Below, piece after piece: positions 22,115 through 34,205 of a stretch of DNA of 64,000 bases (position 1 is its first letter; each line of letters starts with the position of its first letter). The translations under genes were made by a program, and so were the position numbers. The stretch covers positions 9,354,635 to 9,418,634 of the forward strand of contig NC_087079.1 of NCBI RefSeq assembly GCF_026151205.1, read 5' to 3'. Under the pieces are notes generated by a model. That model saw only the letters and a program-made list of their open reading frames with translations, did not search any database and was not told the DNA's origin. Source of the stretch: Bolinopsis microptera (taxonomy: Eukaryota > Ctenophora > Tentaculata > Lobata > Bolinopsidae).

Positions 22115-23444
22115 TAATCATGTTTTCGATGGGCAAGCACTCGCAACTGGATGCTGAAACAAACGGCGCAAGTCTTGCACCGTTCATGCAGCATACGTCG
22201 CGAGATATCATGAGCTCCGCTAACTCTGCGATTCTAACGGATGAATTAGGCTACCCCGACAGAAACACAGGTAACAGGGGGTTGTGGAAGGACACGAACA
22301 CTGTTCGTTAACTCGTACCCCGGGTACCCCCTATATAGATCTATGTCCCGCCGGAGACAGCCCACCACCAGTCATATCGAAAGCAGCTTTTAATTCTGCA
22401 TTATAAATATCGCGTCGTCATAATAAATAATATACATTACCACTACACACTTGTCACTAAACACTTTTATGCACAGTACAACTAAAATATTAACAAGAGA
22501 CAGAAGAGTTTTACATCGGCTCAGCACCGCAAGGACGTTGGCTATACACGTGGTTCATAAATTAGTTTGATTTGGGTACGGTTCGACCGGGAAAGTGGTC
22601 GGGGTTAGTTCTCATAATGAGTGATCACTGTCGTCAGATATATTAAAGTAACAATAGTCAGTGTAATCAAGAAAACAACAAATTTCAAGAAAACAACAAA
22701 TTTTTATTTAAATCAATTATAGCAACAATTTGAAAAACTTTAAAGCTCTTCTATTACCATGGAATATACTATGGGTATGGTGACTTGGGCTATTGAGTTG
22801 TAAAGTAGATTAAGATTAGTAAACCTGCACTTGCATTGTATATTTTATAAAAACTAGAAATTAGGCTTCACGGTAAAATGGAGAAGCAGGCTGATCTTGG
22901 AGAGAGCAGACCGTAAAGTTTACGCACCCACCAGGGCTACCTACCTACCCCAGTTGTTCTTTTTGGTTTATCAGCTTGTATTGTTATATTTATGGACCCC
23001 AAGTCACCACACTAAGAAGGAGTATGTAAAAAAATAATAATAATAATAAGTTAAGTTATTATCATCATATCTGTTTAAAACAGTAAAAGTCAAGTTGAGG
23101 ATTGACTTTCCTAGTTAATTTAAAGGTTCAAACGTTTGGGAATATAATAATGTTGGTATTTGTGTCTGCTGCAGCAATAATATCGAAATATCATTTGTCT
23201 AGAAAATTTTCGCCACTTCAGTAGATATTGGGTCGGCAATTTGGTGAGTGAGTGATGAAATGGTTTGGTCTGTGACTGAGTGAGGGGCGATGTGAAAGTT
23301 GTGGTAAGTCCAGGTGTTATTATTGTTGATGGATTGGGATCCCAGGATGATACTTTTACAGCGTAATTTAACCAAAGATACAGAGGTAGTGTATTCTCAT
23401 TTAGAATCCGTTTATGTATGCTATTCCACAATTTGGAGGCTATA
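22115..23444. other. No gene supported; possible LINE tail fragment
   Basis: Mostly unassigned DNA with short repeats such as the doubled AAGAAAACAACAAATTT near 22670-22700. On the minus strand at about 23330-23431 the residues LWNSIHKRI resemble the common C-terminal 'lWNsLP' stretch of LINE ORF2, but the context is too short to be sure. Confidence 0.3.
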
Positions 23445-24176
23445 GCGCGAGCACAGAACTTTTTTTCTCCGATTTCGATAAATTTGGTACCAAAAGTTGT
23501 CTAAAAATGTGAATAAAATAAATGCACCGTGTAGCAATTTTCGGAAAAAATGCTACACGGCGCTTGATCGCCGCGCATGCTTTTTTCGCGCAAATTTTTA
23601 GTTTTTGGCCTATAACTTTCACATTTTAAATTATTATCACATAGCTATTATGGTATCGTAATCAGGTCATCGAGACGAAACTTTTAGTACTAATATTTTA
23701 AGATTTAAAGGATTTTTTTTCAAAAGTTTTTAATCTGAACACAAGGGTCCCTTGTGTAAAATTTTGAACAAATTTTCGAAAAATTTGGTGCTTTAAATCT
23801 TATAATTTTGGTACCAAAAGTTGCGTCTGATTAAGCTCATTACGATTCTGTAAGAATTATTCTAAAATATTCAATATTTTAGGAGTTATAGGCATTTTAA
23901 GCAATAAATTAACCATTTTTCGTTTAACGGGTGATACTCGTAAAATATCTGTTCCATATATTGGACCGTCGACGAGTCCAACTCGGCGCGCGTCCTGGTA
24001 GGTTGTAAACCTACAATTTTTCGTCCATAGTACACTTTTGCAATGCACAGGAGGCCCACATACATCTCAACGAATCGTGCTACACGGTGAATTTTCATTA
24101 TTCACAGTTAAAGGCAACTTTTGGTACCAAATTTATCAAAATCAAAGACAAAAAATTCTGTGCCAACTCATGGCGC
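23445..24176. mobile_element. Inverted-repeat element, about 730 bp
   Basis: Outer arms carry TTTGGTACCAAAAGTTG with AAATTTATC-like flanks on both sides, inverted, and GCGC...CACAGAA at each tip (23445-23458 and 24155-24176). The interior has a second, inner hairpin (GTGTAGCA / TGCTACAC near 23531-23556) and an inverted copy of the dispersed GC-rich repeat (23930-24005). No ORF, and I could not define a TSD. Confidence 0.55.
23930..24005 (-). repeat. Dispersed GC-rich repeat, inverted copy
   Basis: Reverse complement of the repeat at about 13620-13690, including AACGGGTGATACTCGTAAAA and CGACGAGTCCAACTCGGCGC. Here it is embedded in the inverted-repeat element at 23445. Confidence 0.65.
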
Positions 24177-24229
24177 TTATTACATAGACTACAAGTGGTT
24201 TGACTGATTATGGATCAGGATGTTTAGAA

Positions 24230-24475
24230 TTAGCTGATCTGGTTTTAACAGATGTAGTAAAAGTTTAACTAAAATCAAGAACATCCAGAAGTCTTTTCTC
24301 TCGGAGCGACTTATTCCATATTGGAACAAACTCCCTCCGGATATCAAGATCTCTGTGACAGTTTTAGGCTTTAAAAACAAATTAGAAGGATTTAAGAACG
24401 AAATGATTTCTAAAAGTAAATTACAAATGATTACTTTTTTTGTAATGTTTCTAGTTTTAGTAATTTAGGGAGCCA
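24230..24475 (+). pseudogene. LINE ORF2 C-terminal remnant
   Basis: The plus strand reads SFLSERLIPYWNKLPPDIKI, then a segment with FKNKLEGFKNEM. The pattern 'f..R...lWN.LP..i......v..FK..L' is the usual end of CR1/L2-type ORF2 proteins. The rest of the element is absent. Confidence 0.6.
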
Positions 24476-24976
24476 GTTATGTCAGTAACAAAGAGAAACA
24501 ACGATTATCTTTGGTTTCATCCTTATTTGGCAAAGAAGCGTTTTAAAAATCTTTATTCCACTGGGAAGTTTGATCAGGTTCTTTAATAGGATAATGTTTT
24601 TGATAAATTTTTAATAATATTGTAATTGATAGATAATTAATGTTGGTGGGGAAATATTTGTTATATATTTTTTCACACAGTGCCAGTGGCGTAACGTTGC
24701 CTGTTGTATTGGCACAACAGGCAATGTGCCTGTAAAGTCTCTAAAAAATTGTGCTTTTAGAGCAAAACGCACAGTTTTGCTTGTACTACCGTAGTTTAGT
24801 TTTTCAAAATTTTCCCACATTCAAACACATGCACACTCTCGTTAACTTAAGTATCATTTACAGCTGAGCATAAGGGTTAAATTTAAATTATTTAACCTTT
24901 TGGTGCTGTATAAATATAAGATTGATTTATTATTATTTTATTAAACGATTTGGCGCACCATCAAAGCGGGGTCAGC
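24476..24976. other. Spacer with a hAT-like end fragment
   Basis: No gene. At 24684 the sequence CAGTGGCGTAACGTTGCC matches the tip of the large element at 24977. It is followed by a perfect 11-bp-arm hairpin (TTGCCTGTTGT / ACAACAGGCAA), so a related small or truncated element probably lies here. Confidence 0.45.
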
Positions 24977-26301
24977 CAGTGGCGTAATTTTGCCTGTTGG
25001 CGCCCCCTGCTCAGTGACAAAAAGTGCCCCCCTAAAATTGTTTGTGTCCCTATAGTCGGATCCCAACCGTTCTAAAAGGCTATCTCGTTAGCTTTTTGTG
25101 TTAAAAGCGATTTCTCAACGGTTATCACCTCTCAAGATGATTCTCAAAACATTTGGCCACTATTGCATTTTTGAAATAAATGCAATAGTGGCGTTTTCGG
25201 CCACACCCTTTTTCAGAGTTTCGCGGTCACTCGAATTTGTGTATTTCAGTCCAGGAAGGTCTTAAAGACTATTCCGATACATCAAAATGTGCCTAATAGA
25301 CACATTTATATACAACTTATGAAGCAACATATACCTTAAAATGCTTCGTTTCGAAAATATGGCCGAAAAAACGGTTTTTAGCTTGACGCAGTCCATAATT
25401 TCCGTGATTTTTGGCATTTCCGCCTAGGACGGTCGTAGAGACTATTCTGATACACTAAAATGTACATAATGGCCACATTTATATACAACTTATGAAGCAA
25501 CATATACCCTAAAAGGCTTATTTTCCGAAATGTGGCTGAAAAACGGATTTTTGCCGAGCGAACAATGACAATATTCACAAATGGGCTATTGGACTGTTAA
25601 CTAGAACGGTCTTTAAGACTCATGAGCAACATAGCATTTGTCACAAGATGTAAGATGAGTCACTTTGTGTCCAGAAACACCTAAATAAATAAATAAATAA
25701 ATAAAGTCAATTTTTACAGCACAGCAATATATATCTAAATATCAGATCCTCTGTAATCATAATGTATAAAAAAAGGAGCTTTTCTCTGTGCTGAAGGATG
25801 AATCAAGGCAGATCATGGTTCTGTTAGCAGGCCACCCTAGTTATGGACAATACATATATATAAAATAATTAAATTATAATTTTAAAATTGTGTCAAGATT
25901 GAACTAAAACATAACTCAGGGTAAAATAGACGTATTCCCTTCGTCAAATTAACTATTTACAATACTAAACTTAAACGAACTCCGGGTAAAATAAACGTAA
26001 TCCCTTTGTAAAACTTGCTATTTACACTAAGTTAATAAATTAATATGGTTGAAAATTATTTCATATTCTATAACAATGTAGCATCAATATAATTGATACA
26101 AATGAGGAGCATACATAGCAGTGAGAATTGCACATAACAGGAGGACTGGAGGTATGGAGCAATAATGATTGACAGTGCACCTTTCCACTGATGTTCCTAA
26201 TTTCCTGTAATAGCTTAATAGGCAAGGAAATACTTTGATTGCAGGGGATGGATTGGATGCACTTATGTACTGAGATAACTTAACTGAAATAACATAACTG
26301 C

Positions 26302-28838
26302 CTAGATACATTGGCTAGTGTTCGGTGGGATCATGAATTTATCGTAAGAGTTATCCCCTTGGTAATTCTCATCAGTTAGCACCATATTCATAAGAGTTTC
26401 TTTGTATAACTTAGAAAATTTCTTAACGTCGTCACACTCTCTAAGGGACTTTGGTAATATGTTCCAGGCCTTAGTTCCTAGATAGTTAAACTCCTTGTGA
26501 GATCTTGATTTAGGAGTATAAAGATTGCAGTTTTCTGCCTCACGTGATCCACCAGAAATATACGAGAATTTCCCGATAAAATGCTTTGGACATGTTTCAT
26601 TGATTATACGGTACATATATGAGCTAAGATGAACCTGTCGTCTCAAATGGAGAGGAAGCCATCCCATATTTTTGTATACATTAACCGACCTCTCTCTGAT
26701 GTTTACATCTAGGGCTATTTTAGCAACCTTTTTGTACATGATATCTAACTCTCCTAGTCGTTTTTTATATGTTCTTGACCAGATGGTGTCTAAGTAGTCA
26801 AAATGTGGCAACATAAGTGCATTAGCAAACATCTTCCTGAACTTAAGAGGGAGAAGTTTTTTTGATCTATACATAGCACCAATTCTTTTGGATATCTTTT
26901 TCTTAATGTTATCAATATGTTCATTAAATGTCAATCTGCTGTCAACTATAAGTCCAAGGTACTTATGGGATTTAGTTTCACAGATTACCAAGGTAAGGTC
27001 ATCACAAATTTCAACAAGGATGGCATCAAGGTTAGGCTTAGAGTCAAGGATCATTAGTTTTGTTTTTTCATTATTCAGGGATAGTTTATTAGCCTGAAGC
27101 CATCTGATAACTAATTTCAACTCTTGTTTGATGTTACCATAGTTTCCTCTAGATATATTGTCAAAATATAATGCACCGTCATCAGCAAATAGATAAGGTT
27201 TAGAAAATAGGCATGCATTAGGCAGGTCATTGATAAAAATGCTGAATAGAATTGGTCCTAATATACTTCCTTGAGGCACTCCAGAGTTCAATGAATGTAC
27301 ACTGCTTATCCTACTCCCAACTTTAGTTTGCTGTAATCTATCTGTGAGGAAGCTCCTAAACCAGCTCAATGCAGTATCTTTTATTCCATAATGCTTCAGC
27401 TTTTGAATTAGAATATCATGGTTAACAGTATCAAATGCCTTTCTGATGTCCAGGAAGATAATTGCAGGATGCTTGGCACTGTTCTTAGCAGTAAATATAC
27501 GATCAAACAGATCTAACATGAGATAAGTTGTAGAGTGATCTTTACGGAAACCATATTGATGCTCTGAAAGTATTCCCTTTTCATCAAGATATTGAGTCAG
27601 TTGGGAGTTCACACAAAATTCGATGCACTTTCCAAGAATCGGTAAAATTGAGATTGGTCGATAATTACTAGGATTCTCAGTATCACCATCCTTATGGATT
27701 GGGGTGACTTTTGCAACCTTGCAGCTGTTTGGCATGATGCCACTGGATAAACTCAAATTTACAAGATGTGTTAATGGAGCAATAAATGCAGGTAAAATTT
27801 GTCTAAACACTCTCAATGGTATATGATCATTAGTGGATTTGCTACAAGGGATACTTGCCACATAGTCTAAGATATAGGACTCAGTTATTTCAGTAAAGCT
27901 ATTCAAGCTGGTCTCGTTGTCAATCTGCTCATTTTGTAGATAAGATAGAAATTCATTTTCATTTTCCAGCTGCACTTCTGCTTGGATCTTTGGACCTATT
28001 TCAGCAAAATATTTATTGGTGGTTTCAGCATCAAGATTGTTATTGATATTGTTAGCTTTAACAGGCAGATTTGATGCTGTCTTTATCGTTTTCCATACAC
28101 CCTTTAGATCATTCATGGCACACTTGGCTTTCAGTTCTGTTGCTAAGTTAGTCTTCCTATTAATTCTAGACAAATAGGTTGAATAGTTTCTCTGCCGTTT
28201 ATATGCCATCCATAATGAGTCACATTTATTACAGTGTATAAGACCATTTGGATGTATACGTCTGTTCTTGTTGTGTGTTAAAAATTTACGGTAAAGTTTC
28301 CCTTTCAATTTCTTACTTTCTAAAAATTCTGGAGATGGCTTATGGATGTAATCACTATGGCACTTAATTTGTTTAATTGGACAGAAGTGATCATAGTAGT
28401 GATCAATATGTTCGTTTAAACCATCAACTGCATCATTCAGACTAGTTGAATCTATTATTGGTCTATAATCACAAGTTTCCAAAAATTCTTTAAGAGCAGT
28501 AACATTCATTTTGCTGTGATCTCTTATTAGTAACTTCTTGAATTTTGAGGCCTTATGCACATTGAAATCGACAATGAACTTTACGACCTGATGATCTCCT
28601 ATACAATCATCAAGGACTTTGCAGTCAAGAAACTTGGAGTAAGTGTTTGTTATGACAACATCGATTGTGGTCTTTGTGATTCTGTTTCCTAGTTTAGCAA
28701 TGCGGGTAATATCCTGAACTACCTGTACCATTCCAAACATTTTCATTGTAATGTCTAATTTCTTATAGTTCATACTGCTGATGTTGTTTTGGTCTACATT
28801 TACATCACCCAGCCAAATAACATTCTTACTTCCTATAA
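26302..28838 (-). CDS. LINE ORF2, end of endonuclease plus reverse transcriptase
   Basis: Open from about 28838 to the stop at 26302. The last endonuclease block is CIGDHQVVKFIV (an S/G-DH motif). The reverse transcriptase shows NYRPISILPILGKCIEF, HQYGFRKDHST, the catalytic FLDIRKAFDTVNHD, SGVPQGSILGP and the catalytic FADD. A thumb and C-terminal region follow, with AWNILPKSLRE. All catalytic aspartates are present. The element is CR1-like by the ORF1 esterase and the RT motifs. Only the single frameshift upstream prevents an intact ORF2. Confidence 0.88.
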
Positions 28839-29323
28839 CTCATCATGCAGTCTGTCATATAATCTAAAAATTTGTCAAGAGGACTAAACAACTCAGATCT
28901 GTAGAAACAGCAGATGAAAATATTGCAATCTGTAAGATGGATCCAAATAGCCTCGATTTGGTCATATTTCAAAACTAAGTTTAGTTGAATCATTTTAAAC
29001 TTTATGTGCTCACTGATGAGAATGCCACATCCCCCATGACCATTATCGTTAGGACGGTCTTTGCGAATAAAAGTAAAATTCTTGGGTAGGTTTAGACTGG
29101 CTGAGTCAATATCCGACTTAAGATTTGTTTCATTCAGGCATAAAACATCTAATTTCTCTTTCCAGATTAGATCTTGGATTTCAAGACATTTTGGCATACC
29201 TGTTAGTCCTCCCTGCATGTTGCAATGTCCCACTGCAAGCTTTTTGGCATGGTATGAAACTGTGATTTTACTAATGCACGGGTTAATGCAAGAACTGCTG
29301 TGAGAGCATGAAAATTTTTCCAA
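28826..29323 (-). pseudogene. LINE ORF2, endonuclease N-terminal part (frame interrupted)
   Basis: Residues with LAVGHCNMQGG, LDVLCLNETNL and GHGGCGILIS correspond to the first blocks of an APE-type endonuclease (N, E and the glycine-rich loop). The frame ends at 28826. A shift near 28836 brings the next block, VIWLGDVNVDQ, into the frame of the downstream ORF, so one indel separates the two halves. Without it, ORF2 would be about 1,000 residues, normal for CR1. Confidence 0.8.
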
Positions 29324-29482
29324 TTTATGCTGCTATAAACTTGTCAGAATAAGATAAATTGCAGAACTGGCAAATTTTTATGAGATAATAACAAAACTTT
29401 CTAAAACTTCAATAAACATGAGGAACAATGTGTAATTATCCCTTATCTAGATGAAATAAATGGTAACAATCTTTCTGAAAAT

Positions 29483-31357
29483 TCAAACTTGCTTATGGGC
29501 CCAATACTTCAGAAATTTAGCAAGTCGAATAACACCGCTTGTATTGAGGTGACAGTTATCAGATATTTTTGCAGATGGTCTGGCAAAATAAAATTCTTTC
29601 CTGAATCCACTTCTGTTATAGTTAAATAAATTATGGGTGCTAATGTAATTAAAACAAGAATCTTTGCTACACATATCCTGAATAACCTTATTCAGCTCTG
29701 CCACAACATCATTGCGGCCTTTTGTACTCCTGGGAAGAATATTGAGAACATTAATTGTTGCATTCGGATACACTGACTTGAGATAATTTAAGAGATTACT
29801 AATGTCACCCGCTGCATCCTTCAGTGACTTTGAGCCAAAATAGACTGTGTTCACATTATTAGTTCCTGTCATAATATAAATAATAGATGGGGATGGAACA
29901 GAGTGTAGGTCAGTTTTTAGTTTATTTAACATTACTTTGGCATCAGCCCCAGGATAAAACAGTTTACTAGCACTAACAGTGGACGATGATAACTTGTCCG
30001 CATCAAGAAACCTGAACATAGAGCTGCTTATGAATAGGACAGACTTTTGTGAAGCTTTAGCTGACTGTTTGCAAACTGAGAGTGCAGGTGAAGAAGAGTC
30101 TGTCAGTTTGTGTCCTGAATGAGGGATGGGTGGGGGCGGTGAACGCAGACCAAACTCAGTTGACTGAGTGATCCTAGGGGGCTTCATCAGTCTTAGGGTG
30201 ATGCTGATCCGGGGTTCATCACACATTTCGTCTGGCAGTATCTCATGTTGAAAGTCAGCCTGAGACAATTTGGACATGATGAAGACATCTCCATGCTGAA
30301 GCTGCACAGAGCCCACAACTTCATTGCTGCCGTTTGATCTAATTTGCAGTGTTCTCGTCGCACCAAGTGAAATGGTTACAATATCAGAGTGTTCTACAAT
30401 ACATGATTCAGAATCGCTATGAGCTGGCATGAACTCTGCTCCAGTTTCATATAGATTGACGAGAATACTATTGTGTCTGAAATTGGGTAATATCACATTA
30501 ATGTAGGAGCTGAGTTTAGCAAGGTAGGAATCATTGTGTACACTTTTTGGGTCATGTGTTGCACCTGAATACTCATAGGGAAAGTCACCAAAATAAACCG
30601 ATTTCCTGTTTTTAAAACCGTGACTGAACTCAAGTTCTTCCATTAATAGATCAAGTGAAAATTTAGAGAATGGACCATCATCTAGTAGGGTAACTGGTTC
30701 CACTGGTGATGGGGAGCAAGTTACAGATATATTCATTGGCCCCGGTGTTATAGGATCGTAGACAGGGACAGGGACCAAGTTTGGATATTTGTCTCTGGGC
30801 TTAGGGGTGTTGATCCGTGATTCACCATTAGCAGTAGATACAGGGAGATCAGACACATCATCCTCGTCTGCCATAACCTCGTGAACAACAATCTCACTGA
30901 TAACAATCTCGTTTCCAACAACCTCCTGTGGAACATCCTTGTCCACGACATCGTTGTCAACAAACAAACTGTCCGATACAACATCTTCCACAACAATGTC
31001 ATCTACATCAAACGCTTCTACTTGATTGATAACAACGTGTGACTGAGGGGTAATGGTTATGATCTCACATTCAATCTCCTCTGATAAGTTTGGCAGCAAA
31101 TTTTCACACTTAAAACTCTGTTCCTGTATTTGAGTTTGATCTGATATGAGACTATCATTGTACTGAGCAATGAGATCACTAGTTCTGATAATTTCATTCA
31201 ATAAGGACAACTTTTTTTCTAAAAAGTCAATCTTGATGTCTTTTGACAGACAATTGTTACAGTTCTCTGATTTTTCAGACTGGAATGAAAAGTTCAAATG
31301 TTCTAAAGGGCGCTCACAAGAGTGGAGACTAATGTCTGAGCTCTGATTATTTGACAT
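29483..31357 (-). CDS. LINE ORF1: AlkB-like dioxygenase plus SGNH-type esterase domains
   Basis: 624 codons, ATG at 31357, with no internal break. Residues 1-225 are acidic, low-complexity and probably unstructured, with a short cysteine cluster near 33-36. Residues about 230-391 show an AlkB (2OG-Fe(II) oxygenase) fold signature: NSILVNLYETG, the HSD iron ligands H313 and D315, ISLGATRTLQIR, LQHGDVFIM, the distal ligand H371 and the arginines R383 and R389 in PRISITLR. A proline-rich linker (392-415) follows. Residues about 438-620 look like an SGNH hydrolase: FISSSMFR (candidate Ser), YPGA (Gly470), GTNN (498-501) and DNCH (D600, H603). An esterase in ORF1 is known from CR1 LINEs. The AlkB domain is the unusual part. 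By family knowledge it could demethylate nucleic acid. Confidence 0.85.
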   Translation of the reverse strand: MSNNQSSDISLHSCERPLEHLNFSFQSEKSENCNNCLSKDIKIDFLEKKLSLLNEIIRTSDLIAQYNDSLISDQTQIQEQSFKCENLLPNLSEEIECEIITITPQSHVVINQVEAFDVDDIVVEDVVSDSLFVDNDVVDKDVPQEVVGNEIVISEIVVHEVMADEDDVSDLPVSTANGESRINTPKPRDKYPNLVPVPVYDPITPGPMNISVTCSPSPVEPVTLLDDGPFSKFSLDLLMEELEFSHGFKNRKSVYFGDFPYEYSGATHDPKSVHNDSYLAKLSSYINVILPNFRHNSILVNLYETGAEFMPAHSDSESCIVEHSDIVTISLGATRTLQIRSNGSNEVVGSVQLQHGDVFIMSKLSQADFQHEILPDEMCDEPRISITLRLMKPPRITQSTEFGLRSPPPPIPHSGHKLTDSSSPALSVCKQSAKASQKSVLFISSSMFRFLDADKLSSSTVSASKLFYPGADAKVMLNKLKTDLHSVPSPSIIYIMTGTNNVNTVYFGSKSLKDAAGDISNLLNYLKSVYPNATINVLNILPRSTKGRNDVVAELNKVIQDMCSKDSCFNYISTHNLFNYNRSGFRKEFYFARPSAKISDNCHLNTSGVIRLAKFLKYWAHKQV

Positions 31358-34205
31358 AGTTATATTATCAAGAGTTCAATGTTCAGAAGCACAATAAACA
31401 CTGTAAACGCAATACCTTCAGTCCAGATAGTAGTTTTGATGAGAATAGTTTTGATGAGAAGGAGGAGGATGAGTAATCTTCAAGTACACTCACAGCAGTC
31501 CTTTGCACGTCAACACTTACGCTCGTCTATCATATCTCATACCTCAATAAATGTAATAGATTTGCAGTGTTGTAATTAGTTTAAAACTCCTAAAAAACCT
31601 ACAAAAAATGGAGAATGATCTACTTTATTGGGCAACTCTCTTAATGGGCCAGGCCAGCAGCATATTTGAGTCTTACGAAAGGGCGATTTTTCAAAATTAC
31701 GGTTTCTTAAGGTCAAAGGGTCGGCAGCTAACAGAGAATTGGTCGCAATTGGCGACTCATGCACCTCATGTACTCAAAAACGCTCACTTTAGGAGTCATT
31801 AGTAAATAACTACTACATGATTTGTGAAAACTCCAACAATTTTTCCTTGGCACCAATTTAATTTTTAAATATAATATGTGCCAGACCAAAATTCAACTTC
31901 AAACTTTTTATCTATTTATGCCATGATATATGTACCAAGAATACTATACCGGACCTAAAATAAATCGGCACTGGATCCGGTCCAGATTGTTGCTTGACCG
32001 CTGACCAGTACGCCACTTTGAAATTATGATTGATTTTGCTGTCTCGACCAATATTGGTCTGTAATCCTTGGTTTGAGATCTGTTGGCCGCAGTTCAATAA
32101 TACCGCAGTGGTTTGGTTCGCATAGATTTTACCATCGTATGATAATGTGTGTCATTTCCTCGTTTTTAATCAAGTGGTTACTGGCTAGCTCTTTTGTTAT
32201 TACAGCTGCCTCGAGATCTTATCTAGGGCACTAATACATTAGTACTAGAACATTAGAACTATAATTCAAGAACTTCAGATTAAAATTACTTGGCCGCATG
32301 GCCTGGCAGGGTTCGAGATTCGACTCTAAAACGCTCAGTTTAGGAGTGATTAGTAGATAACTACTGCATGATATGCGAAAATTCCAACTAGACAAGGATC
32401 ATGCTTAATCAAAGTGTCCCGTAAGTAAGAGATCGTTCAGATTTTGGTCATTAAGACCCCCTCCCCGCTCTAAAATCCACTTTACCCACAGCTGGAAAAA
32501 TTTCACATGTAAAACCTAAATAGCCAAATCAGCATCTCGAGACCTTCTATTATATAAACCCCGTGATCCTACTATAATCTTATAACTTATAGTTATAAGG
32601 CATTGCATGCCGAAATTAAGATTCACCTCAACTGGTGATATGAACCTGGTATGTTACCTGAATGCCCTCAGTCAAATCTCGAACCCTGATAATGCTATTC
32701 TGCCAAGTAACCTTTATTTGAGGTTCTAGAATTACAGTTCTAATGTTCTAGTATTTTTGCCAATGCCCCAGATAAGATCTCGAGGCAGCTCACTGCTGTA
32801 ATAACAGAAGAACTAGCCAGTTAATGACACGCATTATCATACGATGGGAAAATCTATGCGACTGAAAAAAAGGATATGGGGTCATTCTGAAGTACTGGTC
32901 AGTGGTCAAGCAACAATCTGGCCCGGAAACAGTGCCGAATTATTTTAGGTCCGGTATTCTTAACACATATCATGGTTAAGTTTCATGGCATGAATAAATA
33001 GAAAGTTGAATTTTGGTCATTACATTTTGGCTAAATTGGTGTCAATAAAAAATTGTTGGAGTTTTCACAAATCATGCAGTAGTTAAACTTATTTACTAAT
33101 CACTCCTAAAGTGAGCGTTTTTGATTATATGAGGTGCATGAGTCGGCAATTGCGAACAATTTACTGTTAGCAACTGACCCATTGACCTTTACTAAAGAAA
33201 CCGTAATTGAAAAATCGCCCTTTCGTAAGACACAAATATGCTGCTGGCCTGGCCCATTTAATTAAGAGAGATGCCCAATAAAGTAGATCATTCTCCAATT
33301 TTTGTAGGTGTTTCTGGATACAAAGTGACTCATCTTACATCTTGTGACAAATGCTATGTTGCTCATGAGTCTTTAAGACCGTTCTAGTTAACATTCCAAT
33401 AGCCCATTTGTGAATATTGTCATTGTTCGCTCGGCAAAAATCCGTTTTTCAGCCACATTTCGGAAAATAAGCCTTTTAGGGTATATGTTGCTTCATAAGT
33501 TGTATATAAATGTGGCCATTATGTACATTTTAGTGTATCAGAATAGTCTCTACGACCTTCCTAGGCGGGAATGCCAAAAATCATGGAAATTATGGACTGC
33601 GTCAATCCAAAAACCGTTTTTCGACCATATTTCCGAAACGAAGCATTTTAAGGTATATGTTGCTTCATAAGTTGTATATAAATGTGTCTATTAGGCACAT
33701 TTTGGTGTATCGGAATAGTCTTTAAGACCTTCCTGGACTGAAATACACAAATTCGAGTGACCGCGAAACCCTGAAAAAGGGTGTGGCCGAAAACGCCACT
33801 ATTGCATTTATTTCAAAAATGCAATAGTGGCCAAATGTTTTAAGAATCATCTTGAGAGGTGATAACCGTTGAGAAATCGCTTTTAACACGAAAAGCTAAC
33901 GAGATTCCGTTTCGTCTCAGACTACTAAAAAAATTAAAAAAAAAAAAAAAAAAGGTTGGGTACTTTTTTTCTCGCCCCCCCCTAAGGCTTTTTGCGCCCC
34001 CTGAAGCAAAAAAGGGTACCCCAAATATTTTTTTCGCGTCGACCTAACGCTAAATTTGACAGGGAAATACACAAACAAGGCGTTTTTTTCAGTGAAAGGG
34101 CCTAAAATTTAGGAAAATTGCGCCCCCCTTATACGGCGCCCCCCCCCCCCCCCCCCCCCGCACAGCGGGGTCTGCGGGGCCCTAAGTTACGCCACTGGGG
34201 TCAGC

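Larger units (their letters stand above)
25683..31596 (-). mobile_element. CR1-like LINE inserted in the left foldback arm
   Basis: Minus-strand LINE of about 5.9 kb with an ORF1 and an ORF2, ending in a (TTTA)n-type tail at the low-coordinate side (25683-25702). The uninterrupted right arm of the host element at about 33300-33330 gives the empty site, where the sequence around ACACCTACAAAAA is continuous. The LINE therefore begins and ends within that site, with at most a 4-bp duplication (ACCT). It looks full-length, with a leader of about 230 bp before ORF1. Confidence 0.85.
24977..34197. mobile_element. Giant hAT-like foldback element, 8-bp TSD, carrying a nested LINE
   Basis: Tips CAGTGGCGTAA on the left and TTACGCCACTG on the right, flanked by perfect 8-bp direct repeats GGGTCAGC (24969-24976 and 34198-34205). 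CAGTGGCGTA-type ends with 8-bp TSDs are characteristic of hAT elements. Nearly the whole element is one long palindrome. The left arm is 24977-25682 continued at 31597 to about 32450, and the right arm is about 32560-34197. Without the LINE it is about 3.3 kb with arms of about 1.6 kb. It encodes no transposase and contains C- and A-homopolymers at its right end (about 33924-33951 and 34139-34159). Confidence 0.85.
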
